Source: Marine group II euryarchaeote REDSEA-S11_B3N4 (GTDB taxonomy: Archaea > Thermoplasmatota > Poseidoniia > Poseidoniales > Thalassarchaeaceae). From it: a stretch of 64,000 nt of DNA. The stretch covers positions 62,001-126,000 of the forward strand of contig LURR01000012.1 of assembly GCA_001628485.1 (NCBI GenBank), written 5' to 3'. Both the position numbers and the translations under genes were made by a program. A model generated the notes under the pieces. The model was given only the letters and a program-made list of their open reading frames with translations, was not told the DNA's origin and ran no database searches. Positions 1 through 10,379 of this stretch are shown here, one piece after another; the stretch's first letter is position 1; every line of letters begins with the position of its first letter.

Positions 1-159
1 ACGCTCGATTGAGGGAGTAACTAACACGAAAACCCTGGCTTGTGCAGAATTATAGCATTCGCATCTACTAGAAATCAGCCCACTTTGCTTCAGTATGCCG
101 ATATTCCGGCTCAAGTTTATTATCTATGTAATACCACAGCTAGCCGGAGGAATCCAAGA

Positions 160-423
160 ATGGCAGACAAGAAATATTTCGTGTTAATGCAGAACGGCAA
201 GGACACTGCTCAAGTGTTCCACAGCAAGCAGCCCAGAGGAGCAGCTCTGAAGGCAGCTTCAAGAGGTGTCACCGACATCCACCTCAGGGAAAGAGGAACA
301 AACAGAGTTCACGTGTTCTCTGGATCAAAGAGCAAGGTCCCTAAGGGGGCGAACGCACCAGACTGGCTACCTGACATGATAAACAAGGCCAACGTGAAGA
401 AGTTGCGAATCGACCGTATTTGA
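160..423 (+). CDS. Archaeal chromosomal protein MC1 (track ORF starts too early; ATG at 160 follows GGAGG)
   Basis: Translation MADKKYFVLMQNGKDTAQVFHSKQPRGAALKAASRG..IHLRERGTNRVHVFSGSK..APDWLPDMINKANVKKLRIDRI matches the MC1 family pattern. Confidence 0.9.
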   Translation: MADKKYFVLMQNGKDTAQVFHSKQPRGAALKAASRGVTDIHLRERGTNRVHVFSGSKSKVPKGANAPDWLPDMINKANVKKLRIDRI

Positions 424-494
424 GCATAGTCTGAATCGACTTTCACATGTGGTTTTCCTGTACAAGTAGCGGAAGCCAGGGAATCTCGAAGAAT

Positions 495-1424
495 TTAGTC
501 CGAACGGAATCTCTCTCGGGCCCTTTCTGTCCTCTCGCTTTCTAGCTTCTTCGCCTCTTCTATTCTAGCTCTCTCGGCATCTTGAGCAGTAGTAGCCTGC
601 TTATTGTTCCCAGGATCGGCGGTCTGCACGAACTCTTCCGAGAAATAGCTTAAAACTCCTGATGTTAGGTTTCCTACGGCTTTAATTGGGTTTACCAATG
701 GGTCGAAATATTCCGTTACTACCCTTTCTTTCAGTGGAATCAGAGCATTATCTGTAATTTGTATTCCTGCGGGACACACTTCAGTGCAACACCTTGTGAT
801 GTTACAATAGCTAATTCCAAAGTCATCTTTAATTTCTGGAATCCTATTCTCGGTATCCAAAGGGTGCATTTCTAAACTAGCGAGTCTGACAAAGAAACGA
901 GGTCCTGCAAACTCATCGAATTTCTGGTGCTCCCTCATCACGTGACATGTATTTACACAAAGCATACACTCAATACAAGACCTAAACTCTTGAATTCTGT
1001 CAGCCTCATGTTGGTTGAATACCCAATCAGGGTCTTCTGGGCCGTTTATCGGCTTGATCTTCCTATCAACCTCGTAGGCCCATGAAGTATCTGTTACCAA
1101 ATCTCGGACCAATGGGAATGACTGCATCGGCCGAATATCCACAGGGCCCTCGTAGTCTCCCATTTCTTCCTTTATGTCATCCATTCTTGTCATGCACATT
1201 AGTCTTGGCTTGCCATTAACTTCCGCACTACACGAACCACACTTACCCGCTTTACAGTTCCAGCGACAAGCTAGGTCCGGGGCTTCCTCTGCCTGAATTC
1301 TATGAATCACATCCAGTACAACCATGCCCTCATCTAGGTCCACAGTATATTCTTTCATTTCTCCAATTGGAGAACCAGATTCATCCGGATGTCCTCTGAA
1401 AACACTGAATGTAACTTTATCCAT
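495..1424 (-). CDS. sdhB: Succinate dehydrogenase/fumarate reductase iron-sulfur subunit
   Basis: CRWNCKAGKCGSCSAEVNGKPRLMC 2Fe-2S motif, plus CIECMLCVNTC and CCTEVCPAGI clusters; adjacent to sdhA. Confidence 0.93.
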   Translation of the reverse strand: MDKVTFSVFRGHPDESGSPIGEMKEYTVDLDEGMVVLDVIHRIQAEEAPDLACRWNCKAGKCGSCSAEVNGKPRLMCMTRMDDIKEEMGDYEGPVDIRPMQSFPLVRDLVTDTSWAYEVDRKIKPINGPEDPDWVFNQHEADRIQEFRSCIECMLCVNTCHVMREHQKFDEFAGPRFFVRLASLEMHPLDTENRIPEIKDDFGISYCNITRCCTEVCPAGIQITDNALIPLKERVVTEYFDPLVNPIKAVGNLTSGVLSYFSEEFVQTADPGNNKQATTAQDAERARIEEAKKLESERTERARERFRSD

Positions 1425-1425
1425 C

Positions 1426-3255
1426 CTACTCCTCCTCTAACAAGTCCTCTGAGTCTAATAGATCCCTCAAATCATCAGGCATGGGGGGGTAGGAAGTGTA
1501 GTCAATTTCCATTTTCCCATTTACTTGTTTAATTCTACTATTTAACTTGCCCCACTTTGAATTGTCAGGGGATGGGAAATCATCCCTTGTATGGCCTCCC
1601 CTACTTTCCTCCCTCATCAGCGCAGATAGAGCACACATCCTGCTTACATCTATCATTGCTGCTATCTCTAATGCTTGGTGCCAGCCAGGATTGTAGACTC
1701 TCCCGCCCGGAGACGTAGTGTTCTTCCCCCTAGCCTCCAGATCATCTAGGTCCTCCAAAGCTTCTTCCAGAAGCTTGCGTGTTCGGATTATTCCTACTTT
1801 ATTCTGCATCATTACCCTGAGATCATCTACCACTTTTGCAGGATTTTCTCCATCTTCCCTCCCGAGCGGTTCGAGCATCTCCGTTATCACCCTGTCAATT
1901 TCCTCATCGTCTATCTCTTCGAAATTACCCACCTGACTTGCAGACTTCGCTGCATTCTCTCCAGCAATCTTCCCGAAGGTAATGAGGTCAGACAAAGAAT
2001 TCCCACCTAGACGATTCGCCCCGTGAAGTCCTGTTGCAGCTTCGCCCGCTGCAAAAAGTCCTGGAACCGATGTCTCCTGAGTAATTGGGTCGACGCGCAC
2101 TCCTCCCATTACATAGTGTGCTGTGGGGCCAACCTCCATCGGCTCCTTTGTGATATCAACTGCTGCAAGCTCCATGAACTGATGGTACATTCCCGGAAGC
2201 TTCTTCTTAATCTCCTCAGATTTTCTCCAAGAGATGTCCAAGTAGGCTCCTCCGTGCTCAGAGGCCCTGCCTGCAGCCTTCTCACTGTTGATAGCCTTGG
2301 CAACCACATCCCGTGTTAGCAACTCCGGAGGCCTTCTTTTTGTAGCAAGTTTTCCAGCGACTACCTCTTTTACCCACTCACTTGATTCGACCTCGGTATC
2401 TGCGAACTCTTCTCGGTACATTTCTGGTACATAATCGAACATGAACCTTTTACCTTCAGAATTTGTTAGCATGCCACCCTCCCCCCTGACTCCTTCTGTT
2501 ACCAAAATGCCCTTTACGGACGGAGGCCAAATCATTCCCGTTGGATGAAATTGAACGAATTCCATATCTCCCATCTCCGCTCCTGTCCAGTATGCAAGAG
2601 CATGACCTTCTCCGGTGTACTCCCAAGACCCGGAGCATACCTCCCAACACCGAGTAATCCCTCCTGTTGCTAGCACGATCGATTTAGCTCTGAAAAGATG
2701 CAACGAACCGTCCGACCTATTGTAAGCAAAGCAACCCACAACTCTACCATCCTTCTTGAACAAATGACGGACAGTGTATTCCATGAAGACCTCCATTCCC
2801 GTGTGGATGCCCCTCTGTTGTAGTGTTCTGATAAGCTCTAAACCGGTTGCATCCCCGATATGGGCCAGCCTGGGATACGTGTGCCCTCCGAAATTCCTCT
2901 GACTCGTCTTCCCCTCTGATGTTCGGTCAAAGACCGCACCCCATTGTTCCAACTCCCTTATTCTGTCTGGAGCCTGTTGTGCATGGACCTTCGCCATCCT
3001 CCAGTCTGAAAGGTACTTTCCGCCCTTCATAGTGTCTCTGAAATGTATCTTCCAAGAATCTCTGTGGTCTTTGTTAGCTAATGCGGCGGCGGCACCTCCT
3101 TCTGCCATTACTGTGTGTGCCTTTCCAAGCATAGATTTGCTGATCATGCCAACTTTGGCACCGTTCGAACTTGCCTCTATAGCGGCTCTCAATCCTGCTC
3201 CGCCCGCTCCTATAACGACAACATCAAAGTCCCATTCCGAGTAAGATTTGTCCAT
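1426..3255 (-). CDS. sdhA: Succinate dehydrogenase/fumarate reductase flavoprotein subunit
   Basis: GAGGAGLRAAIEAS FAD motif, HTVMAEGG, FVQFHPTG, GLFAAGEAATGLHGANRLGGNSL. Confidence 0.95.
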   Translation of the reverse strand: MDKSYSEWDFDVVVIGAGGAGLRAAIEASSNGAKVGMISKSMLGKAHTVMAEGGAAAALANKDHRDSWKIHFRDTMKGGKYLSDWRMAKVHAQQAPDRIRELEQWGAVFDRTSEGKTSQRNFGGHTYPRLAHIGDATGLELIRTLQQRGIHTGMEVFMEYTVRHLFKKDGRVVGCFAYNRSDGSLHLFRAKSIVLATGGITRCWEVCSGSWEYTGEGHALAYWTGAEMGDMEFVQFHPTGMIWPPSVKGILVTEGVRGEGGMLTNSEGKRFMFDYVPEMYREEFADTEVESSEWVKEVVAGKLATKRRPPELLTRDVVAKAINSEKAAGRASEHGGAYLDISWRKSEEIKKKLPGMYHQFMELAAVDITKEPMEVGPTAHYVMGGVRVDPITQETSVPGLFAAGEAATGLHGANRLGGNSLSDLITFGKIAGENAAKSASQVGNFEEIDDEEIDRVITEMLEPLGREDGENPAKVVDDLRVMMQNKVGIIRTRKLLEEALEDLDDLEARGKNTTSPGGRVYNPGWHQALEIAAMIDVSRMCALSALMREESRGGHTRDDFPSPDNSKWGKLNSRIKQVNGKMEIDYTSYPPMPDDLRDLLDSEDLLEEE

Positions 3256-3263
3256 ATAATCAC

Positions 3264-4061
3264 CTAAATTTTGAAGCTAGGATCGCTTAGAATCCCTTCC
3301 GCGACTGCCCAGACAAATAAGTCCCCCAAGAAAACCATACCCAGGCTTGTCCAGAACCAGAATCCATGGTGGACATTTGTTTTGGAAACAAACCTGAAGA
3401 TACTTCCCTGGATTTTCTCAAATCCTAGACTCCATCTTTTATTGCCGCCTCCAACCAAGTGCCTAAATGCATGACAAGAGGTAACATACATTGTCAACAA
3501 GAAAGACTCTGCGGCCAAGACAAATGTTCCAACAGACAGGCCATAGGTATTTGTTCCATCAACATCATGAAACTTTAGTGTGTGGAATACGTCGATGTAC
3601 TTCATGAAGAGAATGATGATGGCAAGGTAAAGCATTATTCTGTGGATATTGTTGAAGATGAATAATCCCCCTTCACCTCTGTAGCCCAGAGATTTGGAGA
3701 TCTTTGGTTCTGCTACCACACATGCCACAGGACTAGCGAAGAATGTTCTGTAGTAGACGCGTCGCATGTAGTAGCAGGTGCCTCTGAATCCAAATGGTAT
3801 CCAGAGTATCAACATAGCAGAATTAGCCCAAGCAGGGACTTCCAGACTCCACAGGTGGATTATATCCGGAGAGAAAATTGGGCTAGTTACTCTATGATCA
3901 TCGTAATGAATCGCTCCATCAAAAAAAATCAATCTTAGAAATGTGTAAATCAAGGCGGCTGTAAGGGCGACTCCCATCCACAAGGGTTCCATCCACCACC
4001 GATCGATTCTATTTGTCTCGCCGAAGCCTTGGCTAATTGGAAGTCTGAAACTAGTAGCCAT
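3264..4061 (-). CDS. Succinate dehydrogenase membrane anchor, single polypeptide with about five hydrophobic segments
   Basis: Position immediately upstream of sdhA in the same operon; several hydrophobic helices with conserved-looking His residues. Confidence 0.75.
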   Translation of the reverse strand: MATSFRLPISQGFGETNRIDRWWMEPLWMGVALTAALIYTFLRLIFFDGAIHYDDHRVTSPIFSPDIIHLWSLEVPAWANSAMLILWIPFGFRGTCYYMRRVYYRTFFASPVACVVAEPKISKSLGYRGEGGLFIFNNIHRIMLYLAIIILFMKYIDVFHTLKFHDVDGTNTYGLSVGTFVLAAESFLLTMYVTSCHAFRHLVGGGNKRWSLGFEKIQGSIFRFVSKTNVHHGFWFWTSLGMVFLGDLFVWAVAEGILSDPSFKI

Positions 4062-4281
4062 TAGTCCAACTCATTATGGTCCCGCAGGGCCCCCAGTAGA
4101 CCCCACGAGGAACTCCCATTTTAATCCGAGTTTGTACAACACTGTGTTTGAACAAGTATTGCAAAACTTACTGTACGACAGTTTCTTGATTTGGTACACG
4201 AAACGACCCCAGAGAGACGAAATAAGATATTGGTCATCAAAAATGCGAAATGTTCACAATATGATTTAATTTGGTCTGATT

Positions 4282-4389
4282 ATGCACGGTGATGACCTTG
4301 TCACTTCCATCTGCCCGAATTGCAATTACATGCCAGGAGCATGGCTTCCCGGGGTCAAGTGTCCTGAGTGTGGAGAACCAATGCTCTAA
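4282..4389 (+). CDS. 35-aa zinc-ribbon microprotein (not in supplied track)
   Basis: Manual translation MHGDDLVTSICPNCNYMPGAWLPGVKCPECGEPML*; two CPxC knuckles; stop overlaps the convergent ALDH stop. Confidence 0.6.
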   Translation: MHGDDLVTSICPNCNYMPGAWLPGVKCPECGEPML

Positions 4390-6014
4390 GCCAGTGAGGC
4401 ATAGTCCGCTTCTGCCTCTTTGACGTGTATCTCATCCACATCCATTTGAGCGAGCTGGAGTTTTCCAGATAGTTCATCGTTCACCGCATGCCAGTATGAG
4501 TAAGCTTCTATCACCCATATTCCTGACTCTCTAGTTCCATTTCCACTGTCCTTAACCCCACCAAATGGTAGATGTGCCTCAGCCCCTGTGGTGGAGTTGT
4601 TTATGCCCGTCATTCCAGCCTTTATTCCAGTCTTGAAACGGTATGCTTCAAGCCTATCGTTAGTATAGCAAGCACTGGATAATCCAAATGGAGATGCGTT
4701 GGCCAGATGGAGGGCATTTTCGAAATCATCGGCCCTAACTACAGTCACGACAGGTCCGAAGATTTCTTCCTGGAAGCATCGCATTTCCTCTGTTACGTCT
4801 GCGTAAACATGCGGCCACATGTACGAACCCTCCGAAGCATCGCCTTGGAAATTCTCAGGCTTGTTCTCATTGGTAATTCTGCCTTCTCCCCATAGTTTGG
4901 TGGCTCCATCGGTTTCACACATCCCCAGGTCCCTTAGGAAATCACTGGCATACTTTTCCGATAGCATAGAACCGTACAATACATCGTCATTTCTCAGTGA
5001 GTCTCCGATTTTAGTTTCCTTCACCTTTGCCATGAATTTATCCATGAACTCTTCGTATATGTCCTTGTGAAGTATCAGATTCCCCAAGCTAGTGCAACGT
5101 TGACCAGCTGTTCCGAAAGCAGCCCAATACGCACCTTCGACCGCATTTTCGATGTTCGCCGATGGCATCACAACTAGGGGATTCTTACCCCCCAACTCCA
5201 GTGAACACGAGACTAGGTTCCTTCCACACACCTCTCCGATCATCTTTCCAACGGGTGTTGAACCAGTGAAACTGATCTTATTCACTAGTCCCTCGTCAAC
5301 CGAATCAACAAGGAACTGCCCCGCTCCACTTCCTTTGCCATGGATCAAATTGACCACGCCATTGGGTAGCCCTGCCTCGTGCATTATTCTGGTGAGCATG
5401 AATGATAGCAGGGGGGAGTCTTGGGGGCTTTTCCAAACGCATGTGTTTCCACACATTATTGCAGGAATCATCTTCCAGAAGGGTACCGCTGAAGGGAAGT
5501 TACTTGCATTTATGATTCCACATACGCCAAGTGGCCTCCGATAGGTGAAAAGCTCCTTGTCAGGTAACTCTGAGTTCACCGTCTGACCATACAATCTCCT
5601 TCCCTCAGATTGGAAAAATAGGCATGTGTCGATCGCTTCCTGAACCTCGCCAGCACTCTCTTTCAGAGTCTTTCCTATTTCCCTAGATTCCACTCTGACA
5701 ATATCGTCCTTGTGCTGCATTAGCAGCCTTCCCATGTTTCCAATAATCTGGCCCCTAGTCGGAGCAGGCGTTTGTGACCATTGAGAGAAGGCTTCCCTAG
5801 CTGAAATTAGTGCGTCATGAACGTCTTCCTTTGTAGATAAGGGAAACACTCCCACGCAGTCATCCAACCATGCTGGGTTCCTGCTTTCGAACGTCTCGCC
5901 ATCGCTTGCTGGACGCAACTCTCCATTGATTATATTGTAGCCCATTACGGTGGGGCTACCGTTGGGGTTTTCTCTGTTTAAAATCTCGAACCCTGTCTCA
6001 AGTACGTGTGCCAT
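4386..6014 (-). CDS. Aldehyde dehydrogenase family protein (start at 6014 or 6032)
   Basis: SFTGSTPVGKMIGE, LELGGKNPLVV, GTAGQRCTSL, EEIFGPVVTV motifs. Confidence 0.9.
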   Translation of the reverse strand: MAHVLETGFEILNRENPNGSPTVMGYNIINGELRPASDGETFESRNPAWLDDCVGVFPLSTKEDVHDALISAREAFSQWSQTPAPTRGQIIGNMGRLLMQHKDDIVRVESREIGKTLKESAGEVQEAIDTCLFFQSEGRRLYGQTVNSELPDKELFTYRRPLGVCGIINASNFPSAVPFWKMIPAIMCGNTCVWKSPQDSPLLSFMLTRIMHEAGLPNGVVNLIHGKGSGAGQFLVDSVDEGLVNKISFTGSTPVGKMIGEVCGRNLVSCSLELGGKNPLVVMPSANIENAVEGAYWAAFGTAGQRCTSLGNLILHKDIYEEFMDKFMAKVKETKIGDSLRNDDVLYGSMLSEKYASDFLRDLGMCETDGATKLWGEGRITNENKPENFQGDASEGSYMWPHVYADVTEEMRCFQEEIFGPVVTVVRADDFENALHLANASPFGLSSACYTNDRLEAYRFKTGIKAGMTGINNSTTGAEAHLPFGGVKDSGNGTRESGIWVIEAYSYWHAVNDELSGKLQLAQMDVDEIHVKEAEADYASLA

Positions 6015-6155
6015 GTATACGGCGGATACCACTTCTGAAATGAATTATGCGCATCGCTATGCCTTGTTCCGATAACCATTTTACGCCATGGAGAATCCTA
6101 GATTGCAGGGTTTAACAACCCCCTATGCACGAGAAGGGGCGGCAGGGAGTGAAAA

Positions 6156-8381
6156 ATGTCATCAGACTCTAACGAATCACTAACTTTGAGAGTGGCGAAG
6201 GCGATACCAAGTGACGTGGGTCACGGACGAGCGAGAGTCCCGTTCGACAATGACCTGAACCTAAAACCCGGAGATATCGTCGAGATTGAAGGAGAGAGGA
6301 AGACCGCGGCTATTGTTTGGAGATGCAGGCCAGAAGATGCAAATCTTGGAGTTATTCGAATCGACGGCATAATTAGGAAAAACTCTGGAGTAAGTCTTGG
6401 AGACAGAGCCGAGATTCGCAAAGTCGAGGTCGAGCCTTGCACCAAATTGGTTCTGAGCCCAGTAATGGCAAAGCAACAGAAAGTTAGGTTTGGACCAGGA
6501 ATCGAAGGATTCGCAAGACGGGGCCTGAACAAGAGGCCAGTTGTTGCAGGAGACAGAATATTCATCCCAGGGATGACACTCTTCGCCGAAGCACTGCCTT
6601 TTGCTATAGTCCAGACCAGTCCCAAGGGGATAGTGCAGGTACTTCCCGATACTGAGATTGTGATCAAGGAGGATGGCATTGACCAAGAAGAGGAAAATAT
6701 GGTTCAGACCATCTCCTACGAGGATATCGGAGGAATCGGAAACCAGCTCCAAAAGGTTAGGGAGATGATAGAGCTCCCTCTGAAGCATCCTATTCTATTC
6801 CGAAGGCTCGGGATCGATCCTCCGCGAGGGGTTCTGTTGCATGGCCCTCCAGGAACTGGAAAGACACTGATTGCCAAGGCCGTGGCGTCAGAGACAAAGG
6901 CCCACTTCACATCGATAAATGGCCCGGAAATAATCTCGAAGTACTACGGGGAGAGTGAGAAGCAACTCCGTGAGATTTTTGACGAGGCCGCAGCCAACGC
7001 TCCAGCAATCATATTCATTGACGAACTAGACAGCATCGCTCCAAAGAGGGAGGATGTCACTGGAGAAGTAGAGAGGCGTGTAGTCGCACAACTACTTACC
7101 CTTCTGGATGGAATGGGTGGCAGGGACAATGTCGTGGTAATAGGGGCCACAAACAGAAGGGATGCAATTGACCAGGCTCTAAGGAGGCCTGGAAGATTCG
7201 ATAGAGAATTGGAGATTGGTGTCCCAGACAAGGCAGGCAGGGGAGAGATACTGGAGATTCACACTAGGGACATGCCAATCAGTGATGACTACAATTTGGA
7301 GTGGCTACTTGACCATACTCATGGATTCGTTGGAGCCGATATCTCAGCCTTGGTAAGGGAAGCAGCAATGAAGGCTCTTCGACGCTATCTACCAGAGATA
7401 GATCTGGACGAGGAAGAGATTCCTCCTGAGGTAATCGAGAAGATGGAAGTCAGAATGTCTGACTTCCAAGAGGCAGTTAGAGAAATCGAGCCAAGCGCTC
7501 TCAGGGAGATATATGTACAGGTACCAGAAGTTACCTGGGAAGAGGTAGGCGGTCTCCAAGACGTAAAGGAACGACTGAAGGAGAGCGTAGAATGGCCATT
7601 GAACATGCCCGAGAAATTCGAACATTTCGGAATAACTCCACCCAGAGGGATAATGCTGTTTGGCGCACCGGGTACAGGCAAGACCCTCATTGCAAAGGCG
7701 ATTGCTAACGAGGCCAAGGCCAATTTCATATCCATAAAAGGACCAGAGCTAATTTCTAAGTGGGTCGGAGAATCTGAGAAAGCAGTCAGAGAGGTGTTCA
7801 AGAAAGCCAAGCAATCTAGTCCTTCGATTGTCTTCCTTGATGAGTTCGAGAGCATTGCTGGAATGAGAAGGAGCCATTCCGGAGAGGGTTCAGATGTCAT
7901 GAACAGAGTAGTGAACCAACTTCTGAGCAGTCTTGATGGGGTGGAAGGAATGGAAGGAGTAATCGTAGTCGCGGCAACCAACAGACCTGAAATGATCGAT
8001 CCAGCACTGATGCGTAGTGGGCGATTCGAACGAGTTCTACATATCCCTCCACCTGACAGAGACTCTAGGTCCGCAATCCTGAAGATTCACACAAAGGATA
8101 TGCCCCTCGGGAAGTTCAAAATTGACGATTTGGCTGCTAGTATGGAGAATTACACTGGTGCTGATATAGAGGCAGTCTGCAGAGAAGCAGCCCTAATTTC
8201 AATGAGAGATGAGAAGAAGACAGTAACTAGGAAGCACTTCGAAACCGCGGTGGAAAGAGTTAGGCCCACTGTAAACGATGAGATGATGCAATACTACTCA
8301 AAATTGGAAGAGACACTAACCAGTGGTCTTGAGTCAGTGAAGCGCTCCTCCGGCACAATCTCCGGGATCGAATTAATTTGA
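6156..8381 (+). CDS. CDC48/VCP/VAT family AAA ATPase with two AAA modules
   Basis: Two Walker A motifs ([16 protein letters not shown]), two Walker B motifs, N-terminal double-psi barrel; GGAGTGA-like SD upstream. Confidence 0.95.
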   Translation: MSSDSNESLTLRVAKAIPSDVGHGRARVPFDNDLNLKPGDIVEIEGERKTAAIVWRCRPEDANLGVIRIDGIIRKNSGVSLGDRAEIRKVEVEPCTKLVLSPVMAKQQKVRFGPGIEGFARRGLNKRPVVAGDRIFIPGMTLFAEALPFAIVQTSPKGIVQVLPDTEIVIKEDGIDQEEENMVQTISYEDIGGIGNQLQKVREMIELPLKHPILFRRLGIDPPRGVLLHGPPGTGKTLIAKAVASETKAHFTSINGPEIISKYYGESEKQLREIFDEAAANAPAIIFIDELDSIAPKREDVTGEVERRVVAQLLTLLDGMGGRDNVVVIGATNRRDAIDQALRRPGRFDRELEIGVPDKAGRGEILEIHTRDMPISDDYNLEWLLDHTHGFVGADISALVREAAMKALRRYLPEIDLDEEEIPPEVIEKMEVRMSDFQEAVREIEPSALREIYVQVPEVTWEEVGGLQDVKERLKESVEWPLNMPEKFEHFGITPPRGIMLFGAPGTGKTLIAKAIANEAKANFISIKGPELISKWVGESEKAVREVFKKAKQSSPSIVFLDEFESIAGMRRSHSGEGSDVMNRVVNQLLSSLDGVEGMEGVIVVAATNRPEMIDPALMRSGRFERVLHIPPPDRDSRSAILKIHTKDMPLGKFKIDDLAASMENYTGADIEAVCREAALISMRDEKKTVTRKHFETAVERVRPTVNDEMMQYYSKLEETLTSGLESVKRSSGTISGIELI

Positions 8382-8389
8382 GGAATATA

Positions 8390-8632
8390 ATGAAGACCAC
8401 ATTCACTCAAGAAATAATGACTAGGCAAGTCGTAGATGCCGCAGGTGATCTTCTTGGTCATCTGGCAGACTTCACGGTAGATGTTGATACTGGAAACATT
8501 GTTGCAATCCTGGTCGTAACTGAGCAGGGAATCGACCCTTCCGAGCTGCCGTGGCCAACAAACGACGGTCTCCTCACAATCCCTGTCGAGGAAGTAGCTA
8601 GTGTCGGTAATGTCGTGGAACTCTCCAGATAA
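8390..8632 (+). CDS. Small PRC-barrel domain protein (start at 8390 preferred; GAGGA SD upstream)
   Basis: TRQVVDAAGDLLGHLADFTVDVDTGNIVAILV resembles PRC-barrel; SD overlaps the end of the Cdc48 gene. Confidence 0.75.
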   Translation: MKTTFTQEIMTRQVVDAAGDLLGHLADFTVDVDTGNIVAILVVTEQGIDPSELPWPTNDGLLTIPVEEVASVGNVVELSR

Positions 8633-8684
8633 GTCGATGCAGCATTGTTCATGGTCACATAACGGTCATAAAACGTTCTTCGGG

Positions 8685-8703
8685 CTCAACAACCATAGTT
8701 GAG
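8685..8703. promoter_or_regulatory. Perfect 6-bp inverted repeat CTCAAC-n7-GTTGAG just upstream of the GTG start at 8715
   Basis: Read directly: ctcaac aaccata gttgag. Confidence 0.35.
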
Positions 8704-8714
8704 GTGACCGGACG

Positions 8715-10379
8715 GTGGATTGGAGAAAGATAGGCGGTTTTCTCAATACTCGAAGGAACAAGAGGATAGCCTTGCAAGCCTCCTTCTGGGCAGTGCTCCT
8801 TCTTCTAATCCTATCAATCGCAATCACTTATGTTGTTCCCGGACAGACTCAACAGTCCGCATATGGGGACGAGTGGAACGATCTCGGCTCATTTCGTGAG
8901 GAACTGAACAACAAGGGAGTGGAGACAACAGCACTGGTATCCAGCCCGCTGCTTTTGAGTGACATCGATCATCCCGAGCAGACTATCTTCGTGATATCCG
9001 GTGTGGAGAGAGATACAATTTCTCTCCCACGCTTCACCGGCGAGGATGATTTGATACAATTTTCCGAGGGAGATGGATACACTTCTTCCGAGATTGTTGC
9101 AATCAGAGAATTTGTCTCAAGGGGCGGTACGCTGATTCTCATGGACGACTTTGGATATTCGAGCAATCTTGCCTCGGAGTTTGGTCTCCAATTCACTAAC
9201 CATCGCTTGTATGCTGACTATAGCTACGACAATGATCTCGGGTCTGATTTCGTATGGGTAAATACCACCTCAGCATTCAACTTCACTTCGTCACAAGGGA
9301 CTCAGACCACTGTTAATCCATGTATCAAGGATGTCGATGGAGATGGGGTTGTCGACGTTCTGGATCAAGATCCTAGTGACCCAGAAATCGGAGCACCATT
9401 CGTAACCATCCAGGACTCCGGTCTTTGCGCACACCGGTTCCAAGGCACAGATCCAGCAACAAATCAACCCAGATGGGATTGGTCACAGGATTACAGCATT
9501 CTCACCAACACACCATCGGCATTCGAGAAGACTACCTCATACAATCCTGCAGAGAGACGCTATGTTATCTCAAAAACCACTCAGGACTCGTGGATAGACA
9601 ATAACGGAGACGGCAACTACTCCGTTGGCTCCTTTGCTGCGTTCGGTCTCGTGGGAGACGAGCAGGGCCCGTTCCCAGTCTATGTCAGATATTGCGAGGC
9701 TATTCTTTGTCGAGGTTCAGAGACCGGCAGAGTCCATTTCATATCCGACGGATCAGTCCTGATTAACTCCTTGTATGATCCAGAATTCGCTTCGATTTAT
9801 TCCGGTATGGTGCCAGAAAACGACAATAGGAAATGGATTCTGGATGTAGTGGCAGAGGCTCTGATACTGAACGATAATGGAACTTCTCCGGGAGAACACG
9901 CATTAGTTATCTTCGACGAGAGCAGACACCAACAGCCCACAATATTCGGTGACACGTACAACTTAGTCTACTACCTTCTGATTTACTTCACTAATGATTG
10001 GATGGCCATGCTGATACTATTCCTTTTCCTGTTCATTCTGCTAGAAGCTGTACTAATTAGGAAAGAGGACCCAGAGGACTGGAGACACGTTTTCAGAGTT
10101 GTTTACTATGGATTCGGAGATGCTGAGAGATACAAGTACTACCAGAGGCCAGAGAAAATCAGACAAGTTCTACTCACTAGGGTAAGGAATCTCAATGCCC
10201 TAACAATGGAGGAGTTTGATGCAATGCCGGCCTCTGAACTTCAGGGAATGATCCGCGATCCCGTTCTTGTTCGCTTCCTTTTCGAGGAGAGGAACTACAG
10301 GCCAGATGAACTGGTTGGTATTGTTAGAAGAATAAAACAATGGGGAGAATCCGGGGGTGTGACGAAAGTTGTGGACTAG
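8715..10379 (+). CDS. DUF4350-like membrane protein with embedded DxDGDG Ca-binding-like motif (GTG start)
   Basis: N-terminal TM, IREFVSRGGTLILMDDFG GATase-like segment, C-terminal TM; next to DUF58. Confidence 0.7.
   Translation: MDWRKIGGFLNTRRNKRIALQASFWAVLLLLILSIAITYVVPGQTQQSAYGDEWNDLGSFREELNNKGVETTALVSSPLLLSDIDHPEQTIFVISGVERDTISLPRFTGEDDLIQFSEGDGYTSSEIVAIREFVSRGGTLILMDDFGYSSNLASEFGLQFTNHRLYADYSYDNDLGSDFVWVNTTSAFNFTSSQGTQTTVNPCIKDVDGDGVVDVLDQDPSDPEIGAPFVTIQDSGLCAHRFQGTDPATNQPRWDWSQDYSILTNTPSAFEKTTSYNPAERRYVISKTTQDSWIDNNGDGNYSVGSFAAFGLVGDEQGPFPVYVRYCEAILCRGSETGRVHFISDGSVLINSLYDPEFASIYSGMVPENDNRKWILDVVAEALILNDNGTSPGEHALVIFDESRHQQPTIFGDTYNLVYYLLIYFTNDWMAMLILFLFLFILLEAVLIRKEDPEDWRHVFRVVYYGFGDAERYKYYQRPEKIRQVLLTRVRNLNALTMEEFDAMPASELQGMIRDPVLVRFLFEERNYRPDELVGIVRRIKQWGESGGVTKVVD

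Noticed and set aside
5152-5544. 130-aa plus-strand ORF
   Set aside because: Antisense to aldehyde dehydrogenase catalytic region.
6221-7981. Minus-strand ORFs of 152, 175 and 198 aa
   Set aside because: Antisense to the Cdc48 gene with canonical AAA motifs; low-complexity Ser-rich translations.
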